Positions 1-7,672 of a DNA stretch of 64,000 bases are shown here, piece by piece. Where the stretch lies: contig CADCJW010000001.1 in the NCBI GenBank assembly GCA_902801845.1, forward strand, positions 80,376-144,375. Reading direction: 5' to 3'. The notes under the pieces are model-generated. The model ran no database searches and was not told the DNA's origin. It saw only the letters and a list, made by a program, of their open reading frames with translations. Both the position numbers and the translations under genes were made by a program. Source of the stretch: an uncultured Eubacteriales bacterium (GTDB lineage: Bacteria > Bacillota > Clostridia > Christensenellales > CAG-138). Every line of letters starts with the position of its first letter. The stretch's first letter is position 1.

Positions 1-1400
1 ACCAGCAGCCCCGTCTCCACGGAATCCTTCTCCCGGATGCGCCAGAGGCCCAGGTCCACCCGGTTTATGTCCACCGTCAGGCCCTCCTCCCCCAGCTGAT
101 CCTTTCGGGCGTACTCGTCCAGCAGCAGGGGCAGGCGCTTCTCCACCGTGTCCATGATCTCGGAAAAAGGCAGGAGCGTGGAATCCTCCACCAGGCATTC
201 ATCCGTCGCCTGGGGCGAGGACCAGGAGAAGGCGTAGTCCGGCCCGTCGTCAAACCACAGCTCCATCGTTTCCGGCTGCCAGGAAGGGGCAGTAAGGTCC
301 TGGAACGCGAAGAGATAGACGTTGTAGTGCTGGGTGGTGTTGCAGGGGACGCCCCGGACCAGGCGGGAACAGTGGACCTCGTAGCCATAGCCTTTCAGAT
401 CGCCGACGACCCAGGCGCGCTGGTTATCGTCATAGTATTCCTCCACGTCGGGCATCAGGCGCACGGCAGCCACCTGGAAGGTGTCGGACAGGTCCACCTC
501 CTTCAGGATATTCTCCGCCCGTTCCCAGGCCTCTTTGGGGGAGGTTTTCAAGAATTTGTCCACCCCCTCCGGGAAGGGATCGTCCCGCCGGACCCAGATG
601 CGGGGGTATCGCTGCCGGTCGTCATAGGCCCGTTCGAAGCTCCCGGAATAATAGTGCATAGACGCGCCCCGGGTCACGGGGAGACCGCCGCCGGAGTCCT
701 TCATCAGCTTGTCGTTGTCGAAGTTGTTGTGGATCGTGAAAGTCTTGCCGGAATACTGGTCGTAGGCTTCCAGTTGGGTACACTTTGCCCACACCTCCCC
801 CGTTTCCTCCGAGCCGGCGGTCCTCTCCTGCAGGGTGCCGTCGGCAAGCTGGGGCGGCTGACCCTCCGGGGCTTTTTGATACTCCTCCTGCAGGCTTTCC
901 AGCATCTCCTGAGCCTCCTCGGGGGTCTCCATGCCGTTGTCAAATTCCCCGTTGGCGACGGCAAGATAATACTGCATCTGGCTCTCGATGACCTGTTTCG
1001 TTCGCTCATGGGATTCAAGATACAGGGGCGTGTCGCCGACGAGCCGGTCCCACAGCGCATAGACCAGCTCCTGGGAGAAGTCCACGGGATGGACCCGCAC
1101 GATGGGTAGGGCCGCCTCCGGTACCTTCACGTCCGCGTCGATATGGACCACCAGCTTTCCGTCCGCCCCGGTGATCTCCTTGATAAGGTGCTCCGGGATA
1201 TCGTAAAGGGCCCGGAAGTCCGGGGCCTGGGCCTCCACCCGCACCTGCACCGGCACCCTCTGCTCCGGGGCGGCCTCGGGCGTCGCCTGGGCCATCTCGA
1301 TCATCTCGCTCTGGTTCTTCTGCCGCACCGCGTCCACTTCCGGCGTGGGCTGACAGGCGGTCAACAGCAAAAATAATACAAGAATGAATGCTTTTTTCAT
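1..1400 (-). CDS. Lipoprotein, paralogue of the next gene (3' end cut by window edge)
   Basis: This reading frame starts at an ATG complementary to 1398-1400 and stays open to the left edge, so about 466 codons are visible and the C-terminus is missing. The product begins with a lipoprotein signal (MKKAFILVLFLLLTAC, lipobox LTAC at residues 13-16), so it should be anchored on the outer face of the membrane. It shares its start with the neighbour (PTPEV after the Cys) and a later GLWRI motif near the edge, so the two are paralogues. It begins 4 bases after the neighbour's stop and is probably co-transcribed. The family may be DUF6034, but I recognise no catalytic motif. Function unknown. Confidence 0.85.
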   Translation of the reverse strand, partial: MKKAFILVLFLLLTACQPTPEVDAVRQKNQSEMIEMAQATPEAAPEQRVPVQVRVEAQAPDFRALYDIPEHLIKEITGADGKLVVHIDADVKVPEAALPIVRVHPVDFSQELVYALWDRLVGDTPLYLESHERTKQVIESQMQYYLAVANGEFDNGMETPEEAQEMLESLQEEYQKAPEGQPPQLADGTLQERTAGSEETGEVWAKCTQLEAYDQYSGKTFTIHNNFDNDKLMKDSGGGLPVTRGASMHYYSGSFERAYDDRQRYPRIWVRRDDPFPEGVDKFLKTSPKEAWERAENILKEVDLSDTFQVAAVRLMPDVEEYYDDNQRAWVVGDLKGYGYEVHCSRLVRGVPCNTTQHYNVYLFAFQDLTAPSWQPETMELWFDDGPDYAFSWSSPQATDECLVEDSTLLPFSEIMDTVEKRLPLLLDEYARKDQLGEEGLTVDINRVDLGLWRIREKDSVETGLL

Positions 1401-1404
1401 GATC

Positions 1405-3024
1405 TCAATACCCCTTGTCCTTGTCGATGATGGTGCCGTCCAGGGCGTTCACCGTGACGCCACCCCAGCATTCGCCGCCGAAGGTGCAGCAGAAGCTGTT
1501 GATCGCGCTGTATTCCTCCTTTTCCAGGCAGTATAAAAACCGTTCCCGCTGGGTGGTATGCTCGCTCACACCCAAGAATTCGATGGTATAGGGGTTGTCA
1601 TCCACCCAGTCCGCCCAGTCCACCGCGTCGCCGTCGAGGAAAAAATGGTACACCGGCACATAGTAGAACCCACCGTTCTTTTTGGCGATGCGCCAAAGGC
1701 CGAAGGTGACCCGCTTGATGTATACGCTGAGCTCATCCCCGTTTTCCCGATGGGCCTCCACGGTATACTTCCACCGGGCGGCGATCTGAGGCACCGCCTT
1801 TTGGGCCGCCTCCTGGAAGGAGATGAGCCGGGCGTTGGTGTCCACCACGCCGGTGATCTCCATAGGCGTGTTCCATCTAAAGTAGCTGATACCCAGATCG
1901 TCCATGTGCAGGATCAGCCGCTCGTAGTGCACGGGCCTGGTCACGGTGGTCTCCATGTCTCCGCCCACCTCTTCGTCGGCGAAGGCGGAGGGGCAGCCGT
2001 TGAAGGTGCGCATGAGCACGACGCCCCACTGGGAGAACCGGTCCGGCAGGGTGGCGGTGAAGCTGCCATCCGCCCCCTGCTGCTGCTCGGGGTGGGCCAT
2101 GAGCGGCGCACAGTAGCACACGCTGTACTCGTTTCCTCCGGTGACAGTCTGAACGAATTCGTTCGCCTTCTGTATGGCCTCCGCCCGGGTCATCTTCACC
2201 CCGTAGGGTGCGTCCAGGGGCTGCTGCTGGTCTATCCAAAGACCGGCGCGGCTGGCCGTGAGATAGGTGCCCAAGGGATCGTCCTTGTCCGTCCGGGCAT
2301 CCAACCACCAATGCTCCTGCCCCTCCCTGGTCTCCACGCGCACGCCGGGATACAGCATCCTATCCTTTTTGTCCATGTAAGAGTTTTCCTGGCAGGCGTT
2401 GATCTCCAAGGTGGTGGGCAAGATGTCCGCCGCGTAGGGGGCCTCGTCGTACCGCTCCTTGTACATGGCCAGCTTGTCCTCATAGTACTTGTCGTTCCGG
2501 TGCCACTTTTTGTCCTCCTCCGGGTTTCGGTTGGCCATCTCGTCCATGAGCTCCTGGAGATCCGCCTCCATCTCCTCCTTGGTCCAGGGCACCTCCGGGT
2601 ACCAGACCGTGTCCGCCGGGAACATGGCCGCCGCTACCACGTCGATGTCCGCCTGGGTGAAGGACCTGGGCTGGGCCTCCGCCACGGGCACGGCGGAGAT
2701 ATCCGGCAGATACACGGGGCAGTCCTGGGCGGTGATCAAAAAGCCGTAGTCGGTGTTCTCCATGGACCAGGTGGGGCTGGCGCCCAGGATCTCGTAGAGG
2801 GGGCCGCCCTGTTGCTCGATCTGCATAGTATCCTCGGATCCGTCTAGGGACGAAGGCTCCTCCGCCTGGGCCGCTCCGCTCGGTTCCTCCGTGGGCACAT
2901 AGGGCACCGCCTCCACCTGCCAATCCTTCTGCTCCCCCTTATTGGGAATGACCTCCACCTCCGGCGTGGGCAGGCATCCGGTCAAAAGAAGAAAGATGCA
3001 TAGGAACAAGAAAGGACGCTTCAT
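1405..3024 (-). CDS. Lipoprotein of unknown function (DUF6034-like), 539 aa
   Basis: The protein starts with a classic lipoprotein signal peptide (MKRPFLFLCIFLLLTGC), giving a mature Cys17 followed by an acidic, Pro/Glu-rich linker of about 60 residues. The rest is soluble, rich in Trp, Tyr and acidic residues, with no membrane segment, and contains the VTFGLWRI motif shared with the paralogue downstream. GGGAGG about 10 bases before the ATG supports the start at 3024. It is first in a two-gene operon with its paralogue. Tandem surface lipoproteins of this type occur in Clostridia; no enzymatic function can be assigned. Confidence 0.88.
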   Translation of the reverse strand: MKRPFLFLCIFLLLTGCLPTPEVEVIPNKGEQKDWQVEAVPYVPTEEPSGAAQAEEPSSLDGSEDTMQIEQQGGPLYEILGASPTWSMENTDYGFLITAQDCPVYLPDISAVPVAEAQPRSFTQADIDVVAAAMFPADTVWYPEVPWTKEEMEADLQELMDEMANRNPEEDKKWHRNDKYYEDKLAMYKERYDEAPYAADILPTTLEINACQENSYMDKKDRMLYPGVRVETREGQEHWWLDARTDKDDPLGTYLTASRAGLWIDQQQPLDAPYGVKMTRAEAIQKANEFVQTVTGGNEYSVCYCAPLMAHPEQQQGADGSFTATLPDRFSQWGVVLMRTFNGCPSAFADEEVGGDMETTVTRPVHYERLILHMDDLGISYFRWNTPMEITGVVDTNARLISFQEAAQKAVPQIAARWKYTVEAHRENGDELSVYIKRVTFGLWRIAKKNGGFYYVPVYHFFLDGDAVDWADWVDDNPYTIEFLGVSEHTTQRERFLYCLEKEEYSAINSFCCTFGGECWGGVTVNALDGTIIDKDKGY

Positions 3025-3281
3025 GGGTCATTTACCTCCCTGTCGGTCGTATGAGGGCAGTATACGCTCCAAATTCGTCCAAAACGTCACAAAAGAATTA
3101 TGAAGATGCGGCCAAAACGTAAAATCTGGAATCGAACTTGTAAAAAGTGAAGAATAAGGGTTGACGAAAAGGGTGCGGAACTTGGATTCGTCTCGCCTCA
3201 CGGCTCGGTCTGGATTCGGCTCTGAACGTCCACCGGCCGTTCATTCCCTACCGAACCCTTCGAATTCTATCTTTTTATAGT
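3025..3281. other. Intergenic region upstream of the lipoprotein pair
   Basis: No gene is supported here. A TATACT hexamer on the minus strand (3059-3064) lies about 35 bases from the lipoprotein start and may be its -10 box, but no good -35 stands 17 bases away. The nonamer CCAAAACGT occurs twice near 3079 and 3112, which could be an operator or chance. Confidence 0.35.
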
Positions 3282-3318
3282 AACAAAAATGAGGCACATC
3301 ATGTGCCTCATTTTTGTT
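3282..3318 (-). terminator. Terminator of the tRNA-Val/tRNA-Gln unit
   Basis: A perfect 17-bp inverted repeat (arms 3282-3298 and 3302-3318, loop TCA) starts at the CCA end of tRNA-Gln. The 3' arm on the minus strand ends in TTTTTGTT, so it works as an intrinsic terminator for the tRNA transcript. Confidence 0.85.
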
Positions 3319-3391
3319 GGCTGCGGAACTAGGATTCGAACCTAGACAATACGAGTCAGAGTCGTAGGTGCTGCCATTACACAATTCCGCA
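3318..3391 (-). tRNA. tRNA-Gln (anticodon CTG)
   Basis: The minus strand folds into a full cloverleaf: acceptor TGCGGAA/TTCCGCA, anticodon stem TACGA/TCGTA enclosing loop CTCTGAC (anticodon CTG, reads CAG), T-loop GTTCGAATC, discriminator G and an encoded CCA (3318-3320). It is transcribed after tRNA-Val and the structured spacer, and ends in a strong hairpin terminator. Confidence 0.95.
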
Positions 3392-3429
3392 ACAGCTTTT
3401 TCGAGAAATCCCGAGATGCCGTCCGTCTG

Positions 3430-3553
3430 AGTGATAACACCCGCCTCTCGGCAGGTGGTCTAGCTGTGATGAGCCTCAGCCTTCCCGTCGTGGCGGGCCT
3501 GACATCCTCTCGATCAACGCGCCTTTCCGTATTCACTCTGTGGGTTTATCACT
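3430..3553 (-). ncRNA. Candidate structured RNA in the tRNA-Val/tRNA-Gln spacer
   Basis: The 194-base spacer between the two tRNAs is unusually long and contains nested pairings. The outer stem is a perfect 8-mer AGTGATAA/TTATCACT (3546-3553 with 3430-3437). Inside lie CACCTGCC-GAGA-GGCGGGTG (3438-3457), a GNRA-capped hairpin, and TCAG..CCCG-CCACGA-CGGG..CTGA. One C/A mismatch on the plus strand becomes a G-U wobble on the minus strand, so the fold fits the same direction as the tRNAs. It does not match SRP RNA (no GGAAGGAAGC loop) or a T-box that I can recognise. It may be a processed by-product with its own role. Class unknown. Confidence 0.4.
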
Positions 3554-3585
3554 AAAAACGTAACGCACACCGCAGGATTTTCGTA

Positions 3586-3662
3586 TGGTGGGATTAATTG
3601 GAATCGAACCAATGACCTCCACGATGTCAACGTGGCGCTCTAACCAGCTGAGCTATAACCCC
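3586..3662 (-). tRNA. tRNA-Val (anticodon GAC)
   Basis: Cloverleaf on the minus strand: acceptor GGGGTTA/TAATCCC, D-arm AGCTCAGCTGG, anticodon stem CCACG/CGTGG with loop TTGACAT (anticodon GAC), T-loop GGTTCGATTCC, discriminator A and encoded CCA. It is first in the tRNA-Val to tRNA-Gln unit. Confidence 0.95.
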
Positions 3663-3675
3663 TTGACAGGAATTT

Positions 3676-3703
3676 ATTATACACAATAGAGCGAAAAATG
3701 CAA
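3676..3703 (-). promoter_or_regulatory. Promoter of the tRNA-Val/tRNA-Gln unit
   Basis: A consensus TATAAT (3676-3681) with TTGCAT (3698-3703) 16 bases upstream lies just before tRNA-Val on the minus strand. Confidence 0.7.
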
Positions 3704-3722
3704 GCACTTTTTTTCAATTCCG

Positions 3723-4289
3723 TCAAAATTCCATGGAAAGAGCATCTTTTCGGCAACGGGATAGGGCCGAATATATCGAGGCGCACAGCTGATACAGCAG
3801 CAGGGACAGAGCCCCCACGCTCAACCCCTCCCGGGATCCCAGACGCACCACACAGAAGGAGAACAGCATGTACTCCCGCAAGCAAAAGAACAGCTCGAAA
3901 CAAAGGCTGCCAAGGCAGATGGAAAGCAGCGTTTCAGCTTCCCCGCGGCACAGCAGACAGGCGGGAATGGGCAGCAGCATCCCGCACAAGAGCATCACGC
4001 CCGGCAGCAGCGGCCAGGCATCCGCCGCCTTCCAGCAGAGCATTCCTCCTAAAAAGGCGGCTGCCAGTACCTCAGGCCACGCTTCTTTATCCATGGACAG
4101 CAGAAACGGCACCGGCAGCAGCAGGGCCGACGGGTAGAGCGACAGATACGTCCCCCCTATTTCCACCTCCGACAGGGCAAGGGACAGCAAGGAGAACAGG
4201 ATCATCCTTCTATGAACCTTTGATCCGGGTCCATCCATGGCCCAGGAAAGCAAGGCCAGGGACAGCAGGCAAGGTTGATATAGATACAA
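3723..4289 (-). CDS. Polytopic membrane protein, 188 aa (YphA-like?)
   Basis: The product is almost entirely hydrophobic, with about six predicted membrane segments separated by very short loops and a basic C-terminal tail (SRCRKDALSMEF). Size and pattern recall the YphA family of Bacillus-type membrane proteins, but the match is by impression only. The start is a TTG at 4289 with a weak GGATG upstream; the next in-frame ATG (residue 18) would remove the first membrane segment. The guaD terminator overlaps its leader, so it may be expressed weakly by read-through. Function unknown. Confidence 0.6.
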   Translation of the reverse strand: MYLYQPCLLSLALLSWAMDGPGSKVHRRMILFSLLSLALSEVEIGGTYLSLYPSALLLPVPFLLSMDKEAWPEVLAAAFLGGMLCWKAADAWPLLPGVMLLCGMLLPIPACLLCRGEAETLLSICLGSLCFELFFCLREYMLFSFCVVRLGSREGLSVGALSLLLYQLCASIYSALSRCRKDALSMEF

Positions 4290-4328
4290 AAAAGCATCAC
4301 ATCCTTTTTTCTAAGGATGGACGCTTTT
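4290..4328 (-). terminator. Terminator of the guaD operon
   Basis: Nested arms AAAAGC/GCTTTT (4290-4295, 4323-4328) and CATCCTT/AAGGATG (4300-4306, 4313-4319) lie just after guaD; the minus-strand 3' arm runs into a T-rich tract (CTTTTTTG). Confidence 0.75.
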
Positions 4329-4345
4329 GTCTTCATTCATGCGTT

Positions 4346-5602
4346 TTAGCGGCGGCGGATCCCCTCGCTGTACACGGCGGTGATGTGTCGATCGTCCAGC
4401 CGAAACGCCGCCCGCAGCAGCCGATCTCGCAAGGTGAGGTTGGGCAGCTTTGGCAGGCCTGTATCGTCCAAAACGATGGCGTGGAGCAACTCCCCTTCCA
4501 GGAAGCCCGGCCCAAGGCCAAAGAAGGTCTGCCCGGCGCTGGTGGCCATATAGTAGGCCTGCTCGATGGAGATTGCCTGGTCATAGTCCCCCGTCATACT
4601 GCCCCGATCCTTGGCGGCGGAGATGGAGTTGGCCATGGTCCTGAGCATGGACAGGGTGGTCCCGCCGGACACGTCCGAGCCAAGGCATATGGCTTGCCCC
4701 TCCCGCAGCATGTCCGCCACGGGACTGATGCCGCTCATGAGGGAGTTGTTGGAGCTGGCGCAGTGGACGGGCCGGACGCCCTTACGGAGCATGGCCGCCC
4801 GTTCCCTGCCGTCGCTGTGGACGCAGTGAGCCATCAGCGTCCTGCTGTCGAACAGGCCGTATTTATCGTAGACCTCCCAATACTGGCCGCAGTCTGGGAA
4901 AAGCTCCGCCACCAGGGCGATCTCTCCCAAATTCTCCGACAGATGGGATTGGACGGGCAAGTCTTTTTCCGCTTTCAGCTTCCCCAAAAAGGCCAATAGC
5001 TCGTCGGTGCAGGAGGGAGCGAACCGAGGTGTCAGGATGGGCTTCACCTTGGTGAATCCCTTGCAGCCCTCCAGCCAGCGTAATGTCTCCTTTTGGCTCT
5101 CTTCCGTGGTTTCCCGCAGGTAGTCGGGCGCGTCCCGGTCCATGTTCACTTTGCCCACATAGCCGGTGATCCCCGCCTTCTCCAGCTCCTCCATGAGGAT
5201 CAGCGTTCCGTCCGTATGCCGAGAGGAGAACATGCAGACCCGGGTGGTCCCGTTTTGAATGAGGTCATGGGCGAGGATCCGATACTTTTCCCGGGCATAA
5301 ACAGGGTCCGCGTACCGGGCCTCCGTGGGAAAGGCGTAGGCTTCCAACCAATCGAGCAGGGGCCGGTCCATGCCCGTGCCCATATACTCGTATTGGGGCC
5401 CGTGCAGGTGCATATCGGAAAAGCTTTGGAGGATGAGGGCGTCTCCGAAATCCGTGACCTGTGCCTCTGCCATGGTTTCGGGCAAGGTGAGATAGATGCC
5501 CGCCACCCGGCCGTCCTCCAAAACGAGATAGCTGTGGGGATGGACGCCCAGGGTGTCCAGGGACAACGCTTCCAGGATGTTGCCCTTGATGGCCGTCAAC
5601 AT
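4346..5602 (-). CDS. guaD: Guanine deaminase
   Basis: This 418-residue amidohydrolase converts guanine to xanthine and ammonia. The metal site is clear: MHLHGP (His65, His67), a later QSHLSEN His, MAHCVH and the SDVSGG aspartate near residue 310, together with PRFAPSC, typical of the guanine deaminase/SsnA branch. It is last in the leftward operon hydantoinase, mocA-like, guaD; its start overlaps the mocA-like stop by 7 bases, implying translational coupling. The context (adenine deaminase and a molybdenum hydroxylase opposite) supports purine catabolism. A related deaminase of another substrate is possible but less likely. Confidence 0.88.
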   Translation of the reverse strand: MLTAIKGNILEALSLDTLGVHPHSYLVLEDGRVAGIYLTLPETMAEAQVTDFGDALILQSFSDMHLHGPQYEYMGTGMDRPLLDWLEAYAFPTEARYADPVYAREKYRILAHDLIQNGTTRVCMFSSRHTDGTLILMEELEKAGITGYVGKVNMDRDAPDYLRETTEESQKETLRWLEGCKGFTKVKPILTPRFAPSCTDELLAFLGKLKAEKDLPVQSHLSENLGEIALVAELFPDCGQYWEVYDKYGLFDSRTLMAHCVHSDGRERAAMLRKGVRPVHCASSNNSLMSGISPVADMLREGQAICLGSDVSGGTTLSMLRTMANSISAAKDRGSMTGDYDQAISIEQAYYMATSAGQTFFGLGPGFLEGELLHAIVLDDTGLPKLPNLTLRDRLLRAAFRLDDRHITAVYSEGIRRR

Positions 5603-6174
5603 GGTCCCATATCCTCCTTTCGGTCGATGTCCTTTAGCTCCCTTGCCGGAACTTGCACGGTCCGCAGCAGCTCCCTGTGGGCGGCGATCACCTGACGGCC
5701 GCCCCTGTCCCCCGAAATCTGTGTCAGTTCCTGGAACAGACTGGCGGGAAAGATGACCGGGTTCCCCCGCTTCCCCTCCGCCTCCGGCGCCCAGATGCAG
5801 GCCGGCTCTCTTTCGAAGGCGTCTATAAGCTTTTCTACCGTGGAAGCGCTCAGGTTTGGCTGATCGGCTACGGCGTACAGTATCCCATCATATTCTCCCG
5901 TGGTCAGGATATGCTCCGTACCCAGCCGCACGCTGGAGCTCATGCCTCGCTCGGGGGCCGGATTGATGACCACACCGAAGCCCCGTTCCTTTGCCGCATC
6001 GATAAGATACCCTTTGTCTTTGCTGGTGACCAGCACCCGCAGGGCAAAGGCATCCAGACGCAGCGTATCCAAAGCGTGAATGCCCATGGGCTGCCCCGAC
6101 ACGGGCAGCATGAGTTTATCCATGCCGAAGCGGCTGCCGCTGCCCGCCGCCGTCACCAAACAAGCCAGCCTCAT
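5596..6174 (-). CDS. mocA: MobA-like nucleotidyltransferase (molybdenum cofactor cytidylyltransferase)
   Basis: The 192-residue protein begins with the nucleotidyltransferase signature LVTAAGSGSRFGMDKLMLP (residues 6-24) and carries the metal-binding ADQPN near residue 103 and the GKRGNPVIFP segment. These are features of MocA/MobA-type enzymes that add CMP or GMP to molybdopterin. Hydroxylases of the xanthine dehydrogenase family use the cytosine dinucleotide form in bacteria, so this protein probably completes the cofactor for the hydroxylase encoded at 9377-13065. It overlaps both neighbours by a few bases. Whether it uses CTP or GTP cannot be read from the sequence. Confidence 0.82.
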   Translation of the reverse strand: MRLACLVTAAGSGSRFGMDKLMLPVSGQPMGIHALDTLRLDAFALRVLVTSKDKGYLIDAAKERGFGVVINPAPERGMSSSVRLGTEHILTTGEYDGILYAVADQPNLSASTVEKLIDAFEREPACIWAPEAEGKRGNPVIFPASLFQELTQISGDRGGRQVIAAHRELLRTVQVPARELKDIDRKEDMGPC

Positions 6175-7541
6175 TTCCGATACCGGCCGCAGCGGTCCCG
6201 GCGCACGTATTCGCCCCGTCCGGCGGCGATCAGCTTGCCGTTTTCTACCACCAACTCTCCGTTCAAGATCACGTCTCGGGCCATGCCCGCCGCCGCATAT
6301 CCTTCGTAGGGGGAGTTGTCACAGGCGTGCAGGTTGGTGGCCTCGTGGATGGTGTGGGGCGCGTTGGGATCGAAGATGACGATATCCGCGTCGCTTCCCG
6401 CCTGCAGCACGCCCTTGCGGGGATACATGCCGAAGAGCTTTGCTGCCCGTGTGGACAATAGCTGCCCCATGGCGACCATGTCCATATAGCCGCCCTTCAC
6501 GGCCCGGGTGTAGATGATCTCTGCCCGGTTCTGGACCCCGGCGCCGCCGTTGGGCGTTTTGGAAAAGTCGTCCTTCCCCGCCGCCTTCTGGGCCATGGTG
6601 AAGGAGCAGTGGTCCGTGCCGATCCAGTCGATCTCCCCCGTGCCCATAGCTTCCAGCAAGGCTTCCTGATCAAGCTTTGACCGAAGCGGCGGGGACATGA
6701 CGTACTTGGCGCCATCCGGCTCGTCATACATGCTCTCCTCCAGCACCAGATACTGGGGACAGCTTTCCAGATACACCTCCTGCCCCCGCTCCCTGGCTCG
6801 GCGGGCGATGGCCAAACCCTCCTTGGTGGACAGATGCACCACCCAGGCAGGACCCTTTGCAAGATAGGCCGCGTCCATGAGCCGACCCACACCGTCCGCC
6901 TCCACCACGTTGGGACGGGAAACGGCGTGATACCGGGATGAGGTCTTCCCCGCCGCCTTCAGTTCCCGGACCCGGGCTTTGATGATATCGTCGTTCTCAC
7001 AGTGGATGCCGATGATGCAGTCCTCCTTGGCGAGGCGCTGTATGGCCTCGTAGATCTGTCCGTCGCTCACCCGCATGTTGTCGTATACCATGTACATTTT
7101 GAAGGAAGTGACGCCGTTTTCGATCATCTGGGGGATCTCTGCGATCCTATCCTCATTCCATTCGGAAACGGCCATATGGAAGCCGTAATGACAGCTGCTT
7201 CCCTCCGCCTTCTTGGACCATTTTTGGAAAGCATCCATCATGGTCATGCCCCGCTCCTGAGTGGCGAAGTCCAGCACCGTGGTGGTGCCGCCCACGACGG
7301 CGGCCTTGGTGCCGGAAACGAAATCGTCCGCCGTGACGGTGCTGCCTACCTCCAGGTCGAAGTGGGTATGGGTATCGATGAACCCGGGGAACACGAAACA
7401 GCCGGAGCCGTCGATCACCTGGTCCGCCGGAGCATCGATATTCCCGCCCACCTGGACGATCCTTTGCCCCTCCGTGAGCAGGTCTCCCTTTTCCACTCGA
7501 TCCTCAAAAACCAGGGAAGCGTTTTTAATCAGAATCCGCAT
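6171..7541 (-). CDS. hydA: Dihydropyrimidinase / hydantoinase family amidohydrolase
   Basis: Cyclic-amide hydrolase of about 456 residues. It shows the binuclear metal site: GFIDTHTHFD (His58, His60), the SFKMYMVYD lysine expected to be carbamylated near residue 150, GIHCEND, VVHLST and GTDHCSF. In E. coli and gut anaerobes a homologue (hyuA/ygeZ) sits with guanine deaminase and molybdenum hydroxylase genes for purine breakdown, as here. I chose the ATG at 7541 because AGGAGG is 8 bases upstream; a longer in-frame start exists at 7628 but would run through the promoter. The exact substrate (hydantoin, dihydropyrimidine or a purine-derived ring) is not determined. Confidence 0.87.
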   Translation of the reverse strand: MRILIKNASLVFEDRVEKGDLLTEGQRIVQVGGNIDAPADQVIDGSGCFVFPGFIDTHTHFDLEVGSTVTADDFVSGTKAAVVGGTTTVLDFATQERGMTMMDAFQKWSKKAEGSSCHYGFHMAVSEWNEDRIAEIPQMIENGVTSFKMYMVYDNMRVSDGQIYEAIQRLAKEDCIIGIHCENDDIIKARVRELKAAGKTSSRYHAVSRPNVVEADGVGRLMDAAYLAKGPAWVVHLSTKEGLAIARRARERGQEVYLESCPQYLVLEESMYDEPDGAKYVMSPPLRSKLDQEALLEAMGTGEIDWIGTDHCSFTMAQKAAGKDDFSKTPNGGAGVQNRAEIIYTRAVKGGYMDMVAMGQLLSTRAAKLFGMYPRKGVLQAGSDADIVIFDPNAPHTIHEATNLHACDNSPYEGYAAAGMARDVILNGELVVENGKLIAAGRGEYVRRDRCGRYRK

Positions 7542-7566
7542 ATCCATGCCCTCCTGTTGCATGTTC

Positions 7567-7575
7567 ATTATATCA
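7567..7575 (-). promoter_or_regulatory. Extended -10 promoter of the hydA-mocA-guaD operon
   Basis: The minus strand reads TGATATAAT, an extended -10 (TGnTATAAT) about 25 bases before the hydA start, followed by AGGAGG. No strong -35 is present, as usual for this class. Confidence 0.65.
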
Positions 7576-7645
7576 TATCCGCGGAAAAAGCGTACATCTT
7601 TCAAAAAAATAATTTGTCCATCTTCCAAGATTTTGTTTTTTATGC

Positions 7646-7651
7646 TATACT
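7646..7651 (+). promoter_or_regulatory. Probable -10 box of the ade operon
   Basis: TATACT stands 22 bases before the ade start; TTCCAA 17 bases upstream is only a weak -35. GGGAGGA precedes the ATG. The two operons are thus divergently expressed from a 131-base region, a likely target for a shared purine-responsive regulator. Confidence 0.45.
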
Positions 7652-7672
7652 GTCAAATGGGAGGATAGAAAG

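Noticed and set aside
3392..3585. SRP (4.5S) RNA in the tRNA spacer
   Set aside because: The GTCAGGCCCG and GGGAAGG pieces recall the SRP apical loop, but the required GGAAGGAAGC / AGCA arrangement is absent and the fold differs.
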